From assembly GCA_916700875.1 (NCBI GenBank), contig CAKAKS010000032.1:15100129-15164128 (forward strand): a DNA stretch of 64,000 bases. The letters run 5' to 3'. The notes under the pieces were generated by a model. That model was not told the DNA's origin. It ran no database searches and saw nothing but the letters and a program-made list of their open reading frames with translations. How positions within the stretch are numbered: the first letter of the stretch is position 1; every line of letters starts with the position of its first letter. The translations under genes and the position numbers were made by a program. Source of the DNA: Sebastes aleutianus. Taxonomy: Eukaryota; Chordata; Actinopteri; Perciformes; Sebastidae. Positions 36,180 to 48,400 of this stretch are shown piece by piece.

Positions 36180-36360
36180 CATAAGATTCAATTTGGATTT
36201 GTAAATGATGCACTGGCACCGTGGCTCCCATTCAAGGCAGCCTGGTTTTTAATTACCGTTAATTACAATTTGCATAAAGCTTTTTAGCAAACGACTCCTG
36301 AAGCGCCTGTAATAATTATACATGTAAATGAACGGTTATCTGATAAAGGCTTGCGAGTGT
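36180..36360. promoter_or_regulatory. Candidate conserved non-coding element
   Basis: The core has two close TTAATTAC-type sites ('tttttaattaccgttaatta'), then 'caatttgcataaagc' and 'cctgtaataattatacatg'. The stretch is non-repetitive and looks like vertebrate developmental enhancers. The call rests on motif density alone. Confidence 0.35.
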
Positions 36361-38360
36361 GTGAGTGCTCAAAAAAGGGTCTGCTTTTGAAAAAGCCATC
36401 TGATGAGTGAAAGTCAAATGGAAAAGTGCAAAATGAATGTGCCGGGGTTCGGGAATGTGTCACAACAATAAAAGAGTGTCTGTTTGCTCACATGTTGTTT
36501 ACAAAGAGTGGAGAAGGGGTTGTGTTTGTCACATTTCAGGAAACCCAATACATGTATTTTACAAAATGACAGTGCAAAGAAAAGAGGGGAAAGCGTATAA
36601 AAACAAAAGCAGAAATAGTGAGGAGCATATTTTCGTTAGATTGAAATTATTTTGTTTAGTAATTTTTGTTTATATTTATATTATTATATATTATTATTAA
36701 TTATTATATTTTTGTAAATTCAAATTTTTTGACAGTTAAACTCTGATTAATCCGGTGTAAATATTGATTTAGTATGAATATGCTGAAAAAGAGTATCTAT
36801 CTGAGACCTCATCATTCTCCACTTACCATTTAAAGTGTACATTACAGAGCTCCTCAATCATATCTGAACTTTTCACGATCACCCAAGCCCAAATGTTCAT
36901 CTTGTTTGTCACATTGATCTAGACTCTCACCTCATCTATTTGTCACTTCCTCCTGCAGCATATAGCGCCATCAGGCCTCATATTGTAAATCGGAAACAAA
37001 CGAGATATCTCCATCACGAGCCAATCAGCACCGCTAATAGGAGATAGCCTTCACTCATGTTTTCATTGGCCATGTGTCTATGCCAAACGCTGTAGTTAAA
37101 AGGTGACACTAAATAAATTGGGCTCCACTGAGATAACCACGGCTGAAAACTGAAATCACATTTGATGGCAGTCATTAGCTTGGCTCATTGGCCAAATACA
37201 TCATGCTGTCACAATTTTGGCCCACAGAACCTATTAAATGCCATTAGTGAGGAGCATTTAAAGGCAGCAAATTACCCATGTGCTACACAGGTCTCTGCAT
37301 TAGTGTTTCCAACATGTTTGCTTTGACATGGATTGTGAACTGTAAGCACTGTATATCTTTAGCTTTTGGCATACACTCACTTAAGTTAAGATGTGTATGG
37401 TCCAATATTTCAATTCAAATGCGCACTTTGACTCAGAACGTATACTTAAAATCACAGCGGACACCTGCTGACACTAATTGTTTTGTTATTTTGAAACTGA
37501 AGAGAAGATTTCTGCCCTACTTTGAATACAGGTTACCCTCGGTGCATGACAATGAACTGACATTTAAAATGCGTCTCAATTTTCTGTATCTTAACAACAG
37601 AGTCTGACATTCACAACAACCTCATGGATTCCTGGAGGTCATTCCCTTATCGCCAACCAATAGCTATGTGGTCGAACCTCTCTGACATGGCTGATAAACA
37701 AGACAGCTCTGACAGAGAGGAACCTCTGTGGAGCCGATGTCGCCCTGCGACCCTCTTTGGCCCCTTGTCCCATGTCACCGTTTGGGATGCCATGGTGACA
37801 GCCACTGTCAGGGGAGGAGCCTGCGACCTTTGCTTAACTAATGGATCCTTCATCATCCCCCGTGCCACCAGCATGAGCCCTGTGTTTATTGCTCTTTATT
37901 TTAAATTAAATCCACAGCAGTGCCCATCCATCATGGTCGCCCATGACCTTTACTGGAGGTGATGACTTGGCCCTGGAGAAGGCAGTGTGCAGGTTTTAAG
38001 CGGTCTACCATATCAGAAGAGACAGTTTCTTTGAACTGTGTTAGCTGTCTCAGATAGCTGAAATGTGAAATGCTCACTTACCTTTGCAGAAAGTACATAA
38101 TTGCGGCTATGTCAAGTTCATAATCAAATTAGTGTTCTTAAAGCTGGTATTCTTTATGTTTCATTTTAAATGTCTAAATGGTTAATATAGATCATCTGAA
38201 TAGTATAGTAATCACAAACCCACTCTGTAGTTGCAGACATTCTTGTTACCAGCTTTGGCAAAACATTAATGGCTTGTCAGGACACTCGTGTTAATGTTGA
38301 CGGTGCCAATAAAGTTAATTCAAATCAGAACCAAGTAGAAGAGATACCTGTCGGAACCAG
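36361..38360. other. Non-coding, two conserved-looking blocks
   Basis: 36650-36720 is an AT-rich TTA/ATT tract. 37145-37275 and 37620-37965 are non-repetitive; the second holds a 112-codon plus-strand frame (MDSWRSFPYRQP...) with a 75-codon frame opposite, neither with a recognised domain. A small unannotated gene there cannot be excluded, but nothing supports one. Confidence 0.3.
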
Positions 38361-38363
38361 TGG

Positions 38364-38980
38364 GCTAATTCCAGGTCTGGAAAGTGAAGCCAATGTGGAA
38401 GTGCCTTAATCTTGCATTCTTTCTAATAGCCAGCAGGGGGCGACTCTTCTGGTTGCAAAAAGAAGTCTGATTGTATTGAAGTCTATGAGAAAATGAGCCT
38501 ACTTCTCACTTGATTTATTACCTCAGTAAACATTGTAAACATGAGTTTATGGTCTCAATCTCTAGTTTCAAGTCTTCTTCAATACAGCATGATGTTCATT
38601 TAGTAAATTATGATCCCATTTAGAGTCAAATAGACCATAAAGCAGGGTATGCTTTAGGGCGTGGCTACCTTGTGATTGACAGGTTGATACCACGGCGTTG
38701 TCCGGTCTGGGAGTTGCCCGTGTTTTCATCTTGCAACTTTAACCCTTTCACAGTGTGTTTTCAGTTAATGAAAGTTAATTATAACCATTTTGGTCACCTA
38801 AAAATGTCTTGTTCAGTGATCACTTGTACTTAGCTCCACCCTCTTGTGTCACTTCTGGTTGCAAAAGACCAAGATGGCGACGGCCAAAATGCCGAGCTCG
38901 AGGCTTCCAAACAGCAGTCCACAAACCAATGGGTGGCGTCACGGTGACTATGTCCACTTCTTATATACAGTTTATGGACA
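38364..38980 (+). repeat. Composite percomorph repeat
   Basis: It runs from 'aagtgaagccaatgtggaag' through 'agccagcagggggcgactc', 'tattgaagtctatgagaaaa', 'cacttgatttattacctcag', 'gggcgtggctaccttgtg' and 'gaccaagatggcgacggcc' to 'cttatatacagtttatgg'. I recognise both halves as one widespread repeat of spiny-rayed fishes. The frames on both strands at 38809-39108 lie in or run out of this repeat and are not genes. Confidence 0.65.
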
Positions 38981-41900
38981 GGACATATACTATATGCGTT
39001 TTTATGCATAAGCCCAGTTGCATCATAATTTGTTGGCTGAAATATTGTCCATAGTTTCTGTTGACCTTGAGGAAGAACATACAACATTTTGTAAAATGAA
39101 GTGTGCATTGCTATGACTGCTGCTGGTTAGGTTTTGTTATGGCACACAAAAGCAGTAGGGATCCCACCTAGTGGATGCACTGTTTAGGAGCCACACCAAG
39201 GATGCCCTTTAAAATGAGCACAGCAACCTCAACAGTATGTTTTTGCCCTTGAGTGATGTCCTAAATAGTTTGGAATGCTGATCACTGCTGTACTTTGGTT
39301 TCCCTGCTGAATAAGAGAGAGCCACAGTACTCCATGGAGATCACTTTCCCTGGCTTTACTGTGATAAAACAACATCAGCTATGAGTTCCCCAGTGCCTAA
39401 TAGGATCTGCCCTTCAGGCTTTCTCAGGAAAACTGAGAGGCTAGAAGACGGTGCTTCCTTACTCCTTTGCTGTACTTCCCTTCAGTAAGACCTAAGTCAT
39501 TTTCTGCTATCCATCAGCACCTTTAATAGTTTGTCATGTTGTATGTAGTGATCTGAAGATCAACTCAGGGTACTTACTGTAGTTTCCTTGAATCAAACGA
39601 AACACTGTGAGGGCTATCTGACAGAGTGATGTAATTGGCTGTAATTGTTAGCAGTGCATTTTATTTCAGACAGAACCTCTCACGGACATTGCAAGATGTT
39701 TCTGACTTTGCTTTTCATCTTTATCAAGTGATTACATTTTGCAGTCATACAGTATCCATTTCCTTTTTTTTGCAAATTGTTAAAATTGCTATCTTTCAAC
39801 TTTTTTCTACTGAAGGGATTTTTATTTTTTAGCCTTTACACATGCATGTTGTAAAGCTCCGCGTTCTCTGAAGCTGAGTGCTTTTATGGTGCTTTTTTTT
39901 TTTTTTTTGGGTAAAATGGAACTCAAAGAAAAATGACAAATTACATTATACATTTTGAGTGGTTTAATGTCAGATTGGAGGTCGCAATTATACCTGTGTG
40001 GTGCAGAAATTTCATCCATAAAGCCCACTTTGCAGTGCTTTTGAGGGTAGTGAGAAGTCATTATCTCTGTAAATGGAAATTTGTACAATGGAAAGCAAGA
40101 TAATAATTGACAGAAAGCTGTGCATTTATCCCCGTCATCTGCTTGGATGTGGAAAATTCTGTGTTTTTAATAAAATCCCCTCAGGCTCTACTGAATGCTG
40201 CTGCTGCTGTTGTAGCCGGCCAATGCTTTGAAAAAAGCAATGTAACACAAATGGGAACTGCCTTCTTATGAATTAGCAGCATGGAGATGAAGAGAAGTTC
40301 TCTTTAGTGCAAAAGCAACTGCAGGAAGAAACAATTTTAATAATGTCATATGGAACAGTGGCTGGCTTTGCGTGTATAGTTGTGGGTGTTGTTCACTGGA
40401 GCATGACTTTTTGAAGAAAGGACCTGCAGGGCTTTCTTTAAAGTCTGGAAGCTTCTGTCAGTCACATTTTATAGAGCCAGCTGAACAATGAGCAAATAGC
40501 CTATCATCTGCACCATCAGGAGCTGACGTTATTACACTCTCTTTCTTAGCCCAGTGGTGTACTGGATATTAGAAAGTCCTCAGAAACTTTTTCGTCGTCC
40601 GTTATGAAAGAGAGGAAATAATGACACAAAGAATGACATTATGATGGCAGCTCTTTCTGTGCTGGAAGAGCAAGAACAGCATGCAACCATTGCAAAACGT
40701 CCGCTGTTTCTGTCTCTCACTCATGTTCTTCTGCAGCAATGTCTCTCTGGGATGCAAAAAACTGTATTTTTAACCCTGCTTATTTTTGGCATAAGACGTA
40801 CAGTAAATTGAAACCCTGCAGTATCAGTGTCCCGCAGTCCCACAACAACAGTACAGTGCAGCCTATAAGTATTTGGATAGTGGCATCTTCAATATTATTT
40901 AGTCCAATACAACACCACCGCTAACCACAACTTCAAAAATGACCATAGATCACGTGATGAGTCAAAAACAACGTAACATAGGAGTTATTGTAGCGCTGTT
41001 GCATTGGATTACAGTAAATTGTTCAAGTGCAACTCATAACTGAGTGTAAGTGGTGCTGTTTCAGTTCATTGCAGAAGTAATTTGCAATAATGTACAGTAC
41101 AGTACGAGGTGTACTGCATAAAACCCCTTTGAGAGTCGTTTCTTGTTTTTGTCTCATTTCATATGTGGTTCTATGTCATTTCCAGTTGTCGCTCTCTAAA
41201 TGATGCAGTGCTCCACAAAATGTCTGAGAATTCCCCGTAACAGGCTTTTCAAATGGCCCCGCTAAAGGCTAAATATTCAATGAATATTTTTCATTACCTT
41301 ATGTGGCTTTTTACTACTAATTTGCTATTCGTTTTAAGAGCATGTTGCAAATTGCTTTATGTTTACAAGCCCATAGGTCAGTGGCTCCAAGGTCAGATTT
41401 ATTGTTGAAAATTGAAACTAATGAATATGCGAAAACAGAGTTAAAAGCTTCTATAGTGCATATGTCCTTTTATGAGCTCTAGCAACCCCAGAGTTAATGA
41501 GGGTGAATACAAGGCTTTAATTCATTATTTAAAATGGACAGATATCTGCTTTATTCCACTTTTGGATAATAGTTTTTTTTGTGGTTTGAGTGCATACATT
41601 TTGGTTTATACTGACGGTTCTAAGATTTTTAATCATGCTAAATGCAGAATATAGTGTTTTCCTTGTAAAACATTTTAGTCTTTAAGTCAAAATCAAATCA
41701 GATAGTATTGAAAGAGTATTTGATGTCGTACAAATAGAAATAAATGGCTTTAGTAGAATTCATCTTTAAATAAACTGACCTGAAAAGGTCACACTGATGG
41801 TCAGTTATTGTTGCAAGCTTGATACCGTTCTTTGTCTTTATTTAAAATTGGCTAACTGCTGTTGGTAATAACTTGAAATAGAAATGTATATAAATATAAT

Positions 41901-42221
41901 TCTCCATGTGTCGTTGTTGATGCATTGGTAAAGAGACATCAGAGCAGGTCTGATAAGCCAGACACCGAGATCCCCAAAGCCTAGAGATAGGGCTGTCACC
42001 CTCTCCTCTGGCATAATCTCTCCCGCCGTGGAGCCGGCGTGTCTGTGCGGATGAATTGGAGCGATAGCTGTCCGCTCTTATCTGACAGGATTTGGTCCAC
42101 TGGGAGACATTTGGCTGCACTGGGGAACGGAGGCAGCACAGTGGAGCTGACCATAACTCTCTGTATGGTATGTTCTGGTGACCCCATGGCTCAGCCAGCA
42201 CAGTACAATCATAGGAACACA

Positions 42222-42222
<1 letters not shown>
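38981..42222. other. Non-coding, weak repeat fragment at 40842-40960
   Basis: 40850-40960 ('acagtgcagcctataagtat', 'ttggatagtggc') resembles the terminal part of a Tc1-type or related repeat, without a partner end. Poly-T/poly-A runs lie at 39890-39908. No gene recognised. Confidence 0.35.

Positions 42223-42273
<51 letters not shown>
42223..42273. repeat. (CA)n microsatellite, about 25 units
   Basis: A perfect CA tract. Reading through it gives the longest frame of the window (171 codons, minus strand 41842-42357) with a Cys-Val run, which is an artefact. Confidence 0.98.
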
Positions 42274-42276
<3 letters not shown>

Positions 42277-43025
42277 CAGGCAGACAAATATACTACACAC
42301 AAACAGTATACACAATAACAAAGGTAGTCCTACTGGGCCGTAAAGCCAGGTGGCCATGTATGTTCTTTGTCCTCTGAGCTGTATCTCTCTCCTCTATCAG
42401 CACTTTTTGCTGTCTTACCATAATGGACTCGCCTGGGATTTAAACGTCAGGTCATCACCCTGTTCCAAGACTCATCAGGATACAGGATATTGAAACTGAT
42501 AAATGAAAAGGAGCCGAGGGATAGAGCGATGTCTAAGCCGCGGATTGTCTTAGAAACGGGGTCCAGGCAGACAAAGGCAATATTCCAGTAGGACACGTGG
42601 AGATGTATTGTCCTTTGACCGATTGGGATGCTTACTGTAGCTTTAAGGCACAGAATGACTGATCTTACCTGCTACATTGGTTCTTGTCAGGATCAGTTTT
42701 GCTGCAAAGTAATGTAACATAAATAATGTTTGACTTACAGAAAAATGGACATTGTTGATTGTGATGGAGGAAAAGTATTTTGCTAGCGGGATTATAAAGG
42801 ATCTATTTGTTCCTATCAGTCAGATATAAACATTAGTAAATTATACAGTTAAAATAGTATCTTTTTGTTCCGGGTTTAGTTATTAATGATTTATTTTTAT
42901 AATAGTAGTTTTTATAATACTTGTGAAAATGAACATGACATTATACTTTTCTCTTTATTATTAATGTCCATAAGAAATACTAGTCTGCAAAAACAACACA
43001 ACAACAAGTATAGGCAGATTGCTAT
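42274..43025. other. Non-coding, no gene recognised
   Basis: Nothing identifiable. Confidence 0.4.
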
Positions 43026-43384
43026 TTAAAGGTGCTAAATGTGAGATTGGGAGCATTTCTATTGTCTCCCCACGGCTCACAGCTAACATGCTAACAGAGG
43101 AAACAACGGAAACATTGCTGACAGAGCTAACAGTGTTTACCTCGGGGGGAACCGGAGGGTGGGTGCTACGCTTCCATGACGACGACGTCGTTGGTTGGGA
43201 CGTGAGCTAGCCAGTGGGGCATGCTCACATGCACAATCATGCACTAAAAGCATGCGTGGCCGGCCCGGTGATGTCAACAAAGCATGGATTACAACACACA
43301 CAGAGAGAGAGTGACTTCATTCTCTGCTCAGGTAGACATTACTCCTCTATATCTTTACACAGCGAATAGTTGTTTGCGGCTATA
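43026..43384 (+). mobile_element. 'TTAAAGGTGCTAAATG' element, left part
   Basis: It is co-linear with 53618-54020. Shared phrases are 'ttaaaggtgctaaatg', 'gctaacagtg', 'gaaccggagggtgggtgct'-type, 'gatgtcaacaaagcatgga', 'ttacaacacacacagag' and 'gtagacattactc'. It is truncated at, or interrupted by, the element that begins at 43385. Frames inside (63 codons here, 104 in the other copy) differ between copies and are not conserved as protein. Confidence 0.75.
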
Positions 43385-43803
43385 TTAAAGGTCATATTGA
43401 TAACATTTTTTATGTAGATGAATATTTAAAAAAAACACAATATATCCACAGAGCCTTTAGAACGGTGTGGAATAAAAGTATGGCTTTTCCTGAAAAAAAA
43501 CATTATAATTGTGAATTAATCATTTTAAAAAATGTTTGCGGGTCCATAATGAATGTTTTGTTTATCTCTGTGGAAGATATCTGACGTTTGGTTCCCACCT
43601 TTAACAAAGATTGTGAGCCAACGACATTGGCATCACGTGGTATCTCTGGGTCATCATTTAGTGTGGAAAAAATGGATAAATGGCTGAGATTGTCTGTAAG
43701 TGCCTGGCAACGACTTGTTGTAAAGTAAATGCAATGGAACGGAGGAGGGAAAATGCGACATCTAGTGGCTGAATGTTATCAATCTTATCAATAGCACCTT
43801 TAA
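43385..43803 (+). mobile_element. TTAAAGGTC-type MITE, complete copy
   Basis: The left end 'ttaaaggtcatattgataac' and the right end 'ttatcaatagcacctttaa' form an imperfect inverted terminal pair. The body matches the nested copy at 14926-15326 over most of its length. It is non-coding. Its right end also resembles the inverted left end of the neighbouring element at 43026, so the two may be parts of one larger element; the copies at 14926 and 53618 argue that they can occur separately. Confidence 0.75.
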
Positions 43804-45195
43804 TGCTCGGGATATCGTATAGAGAACCTTTACTGAATTTTTATAAACTTGATTTATAATGCCTACCGCCCTAATCCTCCATCTTTGTCTGGCTTAACTA
43901 TTTCCTACCTTGCATCAGGCACAGAAGAGAGATGTGTTCAATGAAACACTATTTCATCGGTCGCAGGTAATGAAACCAAAAGGTCAAACGGGAAATACAG
44001 TAGCAGTGTGTAGCATGCCCTCTTCGGCAAACACACATCAGCCGACCTACTGAAAAGCATCCAAGCACAGTCTTACAACATTATGAGTAAGAGCCTCACC
44101 CTGCAGAAAAAGCACTGTTGCTTACATGACGGCAGCCATGCAGGCAAGACCGTCCTATTGTTCTTGGCCCATGTTGGTTCCTAAGAATCTGCTTGTACGC
44201 AGGTTTATTATTATTACCCATGCCCCGCAGCTCAATGATCCTCCTGACAAAGGACTCTGGGTGAGTTGTTAGGGGGACAAGGGGGCTGAATAATTTGTAC
44301 GTTGAGCATGTCTTCAGAAGAAACAGGAGAATCTGATCTGGCACAGGGCCAGAACCTTAAGCAGCCTGAAGAAAGAGGTATTGAAAGAGTGAAAGAAAGA
44401 GGCTAAAAGGTCTAAGTGTTTTCTCCCTGGATCACCCTTTTTCCAGTTTTAATGACCCTGTGTATCCTTCTCTTGTTACCCTGGATGACCTGTTGCTGTT
44501 ATTTTACCATGAAGAGGTCTCTTCTCCCTCTCTTTGCAGCCAACTGAACCTGTGGAGTCAGGAGTTAATAAAGTGTTTATTCTATGGATCACCACTGAAA
44601 TATCTCCCCCTGCTGAGTCTTTAAAGCCAGAATAACATTCTGCTGCTGCAGGCTTTTACACTTAGGTGTAGTATGACTGCAAATAACCAGCAAGATTTAC
44701 TCTGGTACGATCACTAAAAATGGTCTAATTTGCCTTAGGAGGGTCCTATTAGCTTAACAGTTCATATATAAACATGTTTGTGTAGGCTGACATCTGGGAA
44801 ATGTTTTTATACGTTGTACATAAATGTGGGAGCAAATCATGCATAAAAGCAACCTAATGTACACTGATTCATAAGTATTTACACATTTATTCTTTGCAAT
44901 GGATTTATCTGTTTGGAAGTAAACGTAAAAATGGAAGAGAAAGAGAAAATGTAAATACAAAGCCACAGCACATGTCTCACTGCAATGGTCAGTGTAAATT
45001 TGCAGCCAGGTGGAAAATCCCCCGAGGTGAAGCTGGTTGAAATATAACAGTTCTAGAGCCATAACAAATTTGACTACCAGGTTAATAATCTGCAAACAAC
45101 TGTAGCGGTAATGTAAAAATAATAGAAATGTCTATGTGAGAAAGAGATAGAAATTGCAGGAATAATGACATTAATATTGGCAGTTAGTTTGGCTA
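43804..45195. other. Non-coding, no gene recognised
   Basis: The 113-codon minus-strand frame at 44754-45095 has no recognisable domain. Nothing else identifiable. Confidence 0.4.
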
Positions 45196-45200
45196 TAGTA

Positions 45201-45495
45201 TAAGGCTAGATGATGGCTGATGTCATTTTGAAAATATTGATTGAAATTATTCTCAAATATAGATGTATGTCACGATCAGGAAAATGTTTCATCTAAAAAC
45301 AAACTCAACTGTAAAACAAGGTTGTTTATCCACACAGGTGATTTCACTTATTTGCTTATTCCATTCTTTGATTGACATCTCCTGTTAGGGCGGGACAACC
45401 ATGACATTATATATTAATATTATCGCCATACAACGTCAGTGAAAGTTGATATTGATGCTATTATTGATGATAATATTGAATTATCTCCCAGCCCT
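45201..45495. mobile_element. Degraded hAT-like MITE
   Basis: The right end 'tctcccagcccta' at about 45495 is the complement of the 'tagggctggga' ends typical of fish hAT-type MITEs. The left candidate is 'taaggctagatgatgg' at 45201. Internal phrases 'gatattgatgctattattga' and 'catgacattatatatt' fit. No 8-bp duplication is visible, so the borders are tentative. Confidence 0.45.
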
Positions 45496-48400
45496 ACGAA
45501 AGGATGGATCTGTTATTTTGGTGTCTCAGAGGATATTGCAGACTGAAAGCATGATTTAATTAACACACTATTATATGAAGCATTTACAAACACTTCTGCT
45601 TGACAGTTGTAGATATCTAAGTTTTCACAAGAAACAGACTGCCAGCTGTTGACTACTTCTAAAAACTGTTAGCTACCACTAGTGTTAACCAGGCTGCTGG
45701 GAGTACATGCTGCCACCATAGCAGTGGCTGTAATAATTGGGCAGGGATTTCTTCCTCCCAGTCTGGGGCATAAGGGTTGCTATTTATGCTAATAACCTGG
45801 GCAATTAGCCGGTGGAAACACAACTAAAAAGACCTCATCTGCATTAGCCCAACAGACCCCCCACCAGTGGACATGAAGCCTCAAACACTCTGCCGACCTC
45901 TTCAGAAGCCCAGCGGTTTAAGTTGGCTTCTTCAAGGCCTGTGTGTCTCTAAGCTGTAGGAGATCTTCTCATCCTGAGATTTTGCGGTCATGTCTTCAGG
46001 ACAACAGCAGCCACATATCTGACTGTCCAACAGCAAACCGGAGGTCTGCTGTTGGACAGCGCTGATCTAAGCGGATCTTTCTTGATTGTCTCTTCTCATG
46101 TCCTGAGGGTGTAATTAGGAGACGGGTCAGAGAAGGTCCAGCGATGCCTGTTGCCCCCAGTGAGGCACAAATGACCCATCATCTGCTGTGACAATAATGA
46201 CATGTGCGCTGGTGGAGCGGTGATGACAGGCAGCCAGCTGCAGTCATCATCATCACCACCACACATGAGAAGATTGTGGGAATACAGGCTAGTTGAACTC
46301 TGCTTGCTGCTGTCATCTTCAGGGTCACTACCCACATCTGCAGATAAACATTTAAATACAACTGAGAGGTTGTTTTTACTATTTGTCATCTCATACTGAC
46401 ATCTCAGAGTCTACCCTTGAGCTCCAACGTATTTTCAATCACTAATTGTTGCATTATGGGATGTTTCCATTCTCTAATGTGTTTGTGAATTCTGTGTGTG
46501 GTGTGATCAAACCCCAATGGGGATCGCAGGCTTGACAAAGCCTGTGTGACCCCCCCGCCCCCAGCTGCTGCTCGCATACAGCGTAATTGGAAAGTGTTTA
46601 TGCGCAGTTGACATTTAGATATTTGTACAGGCTTTCCCATAATCCTAGAGGGGAAGTGGTGACGCTCCTTTATTGGCTCGTGACATTTATGCACAGTGTG
46701 CCATAGTACTAGGTGCTATATGGTTAAATGTTATATGGCTATATTAGTATGTATACTGTTACTACTTTGTATGGACTGTGCCGTTTGTCATAGAGGTGTG
46801 AAAAGCAGAAATACTTTTCTGGGAATGATTTGCAGTGCCTGTTGGTGAAGATGTTTTAGACTGGTTTTAAGTGTTGTAGTTGTGTAAAATATCTACAGTC
46901 TGGTGGTACAGTAAGTGTCAGGGTTTATGCATAATTAATAATTTAGTAGAGAGATTCAAAAACATGAACAATATCTACTTCTGCTGTTTTACTACATGGC
47001 TCTCGGATTTCTTCAGATTCAGAGGTGAGAGGAGGACAGACGGATCATGAGTACTGAGGTCAGAGAGAGGGCACTCTGCTTATAATCTGTGGCTACTTCT
47101 GTGCAGCCAGTAAGCTCTTCTTTTCATAAAGGTCACATCTTGTGCAGTTAAAATGAACTTTTGCTCCCTATTCCTCCACCAACTGCACACTGAGCTGTAC
47201 TGAGACTGATATTGGTATTTGAGGATGGATAATAATCTAAAAAAAAACGGGCAAACTTTATTCAACAGGTTTTTTTTATGAACTTTATAGAATACATTTC
47301 TCTACTGTTAGATTAATCCCCTGAATGAGACAGTATTACCAATCTGCTATTCTAATTTTATTTTGCTCTGAAAACAGTTTCTATTAGAGAAGAGCATTAA
47401 TTCAGATGGCTGATCACCTTCTTGGACATTTTGAAAAAAATAACGCAATGCATATGTCACTGGGTTTATGGAGGGGCACCTTACATCACAGGTATTTATT
47501 TTAGGCCTTCAGCTTGCCCCCGCTACATTTTCACTGACACAGTAGTCAAAATATATATATATTTCATTAAATAAAATGTTCATCATAAACATACAGCAAG
47601 ATAAACAAAGACTGAATAGAAAAAAGGATAAATAAACTCGGCTTAAATTAGGGGAGATGAATCCTGGAGGTTTGAAGATCTTAAGCTTCAGTTATGCTTT
47701 CCGCAAGTACGGTTGCACGCACATGAGCTGACTTGGAATTGTGACGAGGAAACGTTTAGATCTTTTATACTCCGTGTGCTGGTTTGTCCTCGCGGCAAAC
47801 AGACATTCTCACAGCTCCTCAAAGTTCTCCATTTTCTCCGCCCGTCCGCGTAGTTAGAAAACTTTGGATGTGCACAGACAGGTGAAAACTTGTTGCACGG
47901 AACCCCCGCGATGGGCCGTGTCTGATGGGGTGACATTACTTTGGCCATGCGAACACTTGCAACCCTTGTGGAAGAATAAATCACACTTTAGGTGCATACT
48001 GGACCATGTGGCTGGGACATGAATCCAGCCCTTTTGTCAGATGTCATACCACATTTGGTCCTCCAGTCTCTCTCCACTTTAAACTCTCGTAAACTAAGAC
48101 TTGCCATAAAAAGAAGTAGCTGTAGAACTTTTGTTTGTGTTCCTCCTTAGCTGTCACCAGAAAGTCCTTCGGAGTCCTCTTGACCTGTTCTTTAAATGAA
48201 CTAAGATGTCTTTTTGTCCTTGTTTTTTGGGCTTGAAACACTATAAATGCTACGTATAAGGATAGGTAAAACTTACCTCAGATCAGTCTACTACAGTATG
48301 TCTGATGTTTTTCTTGGTGTAGCATTAAACAAAAGCAGCCCTACATGAAATATTGGCTCGGCAGAGCAGCTGATGTATTTCATAACGACGAAATACCTTC

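Noticed and set aside
37624..37962. 112-codon plus-strand frame as a possible small gene
   Set aside because: No recognised domain, an overlapping 75-codon frame opposite, and no splice or promoter evidence.
41590..41660. VYTDGSK motif resembling an RNase H site of a retrotransposon
   Set aside because: Only six or seven residues match, the following Gly/Ala pattern is absent and the frame ends at once; chance is likely.
41842..42357. Longest frame of the window (171 codons, minus strand)
   Set aside because: It reads through a CA microsatellite, giving a Cys-Val run, and has no domain on either side.
46023..46059. microRNA precursor
   Set aside because: The stem is only 13 bp and pairing does not extend outward.
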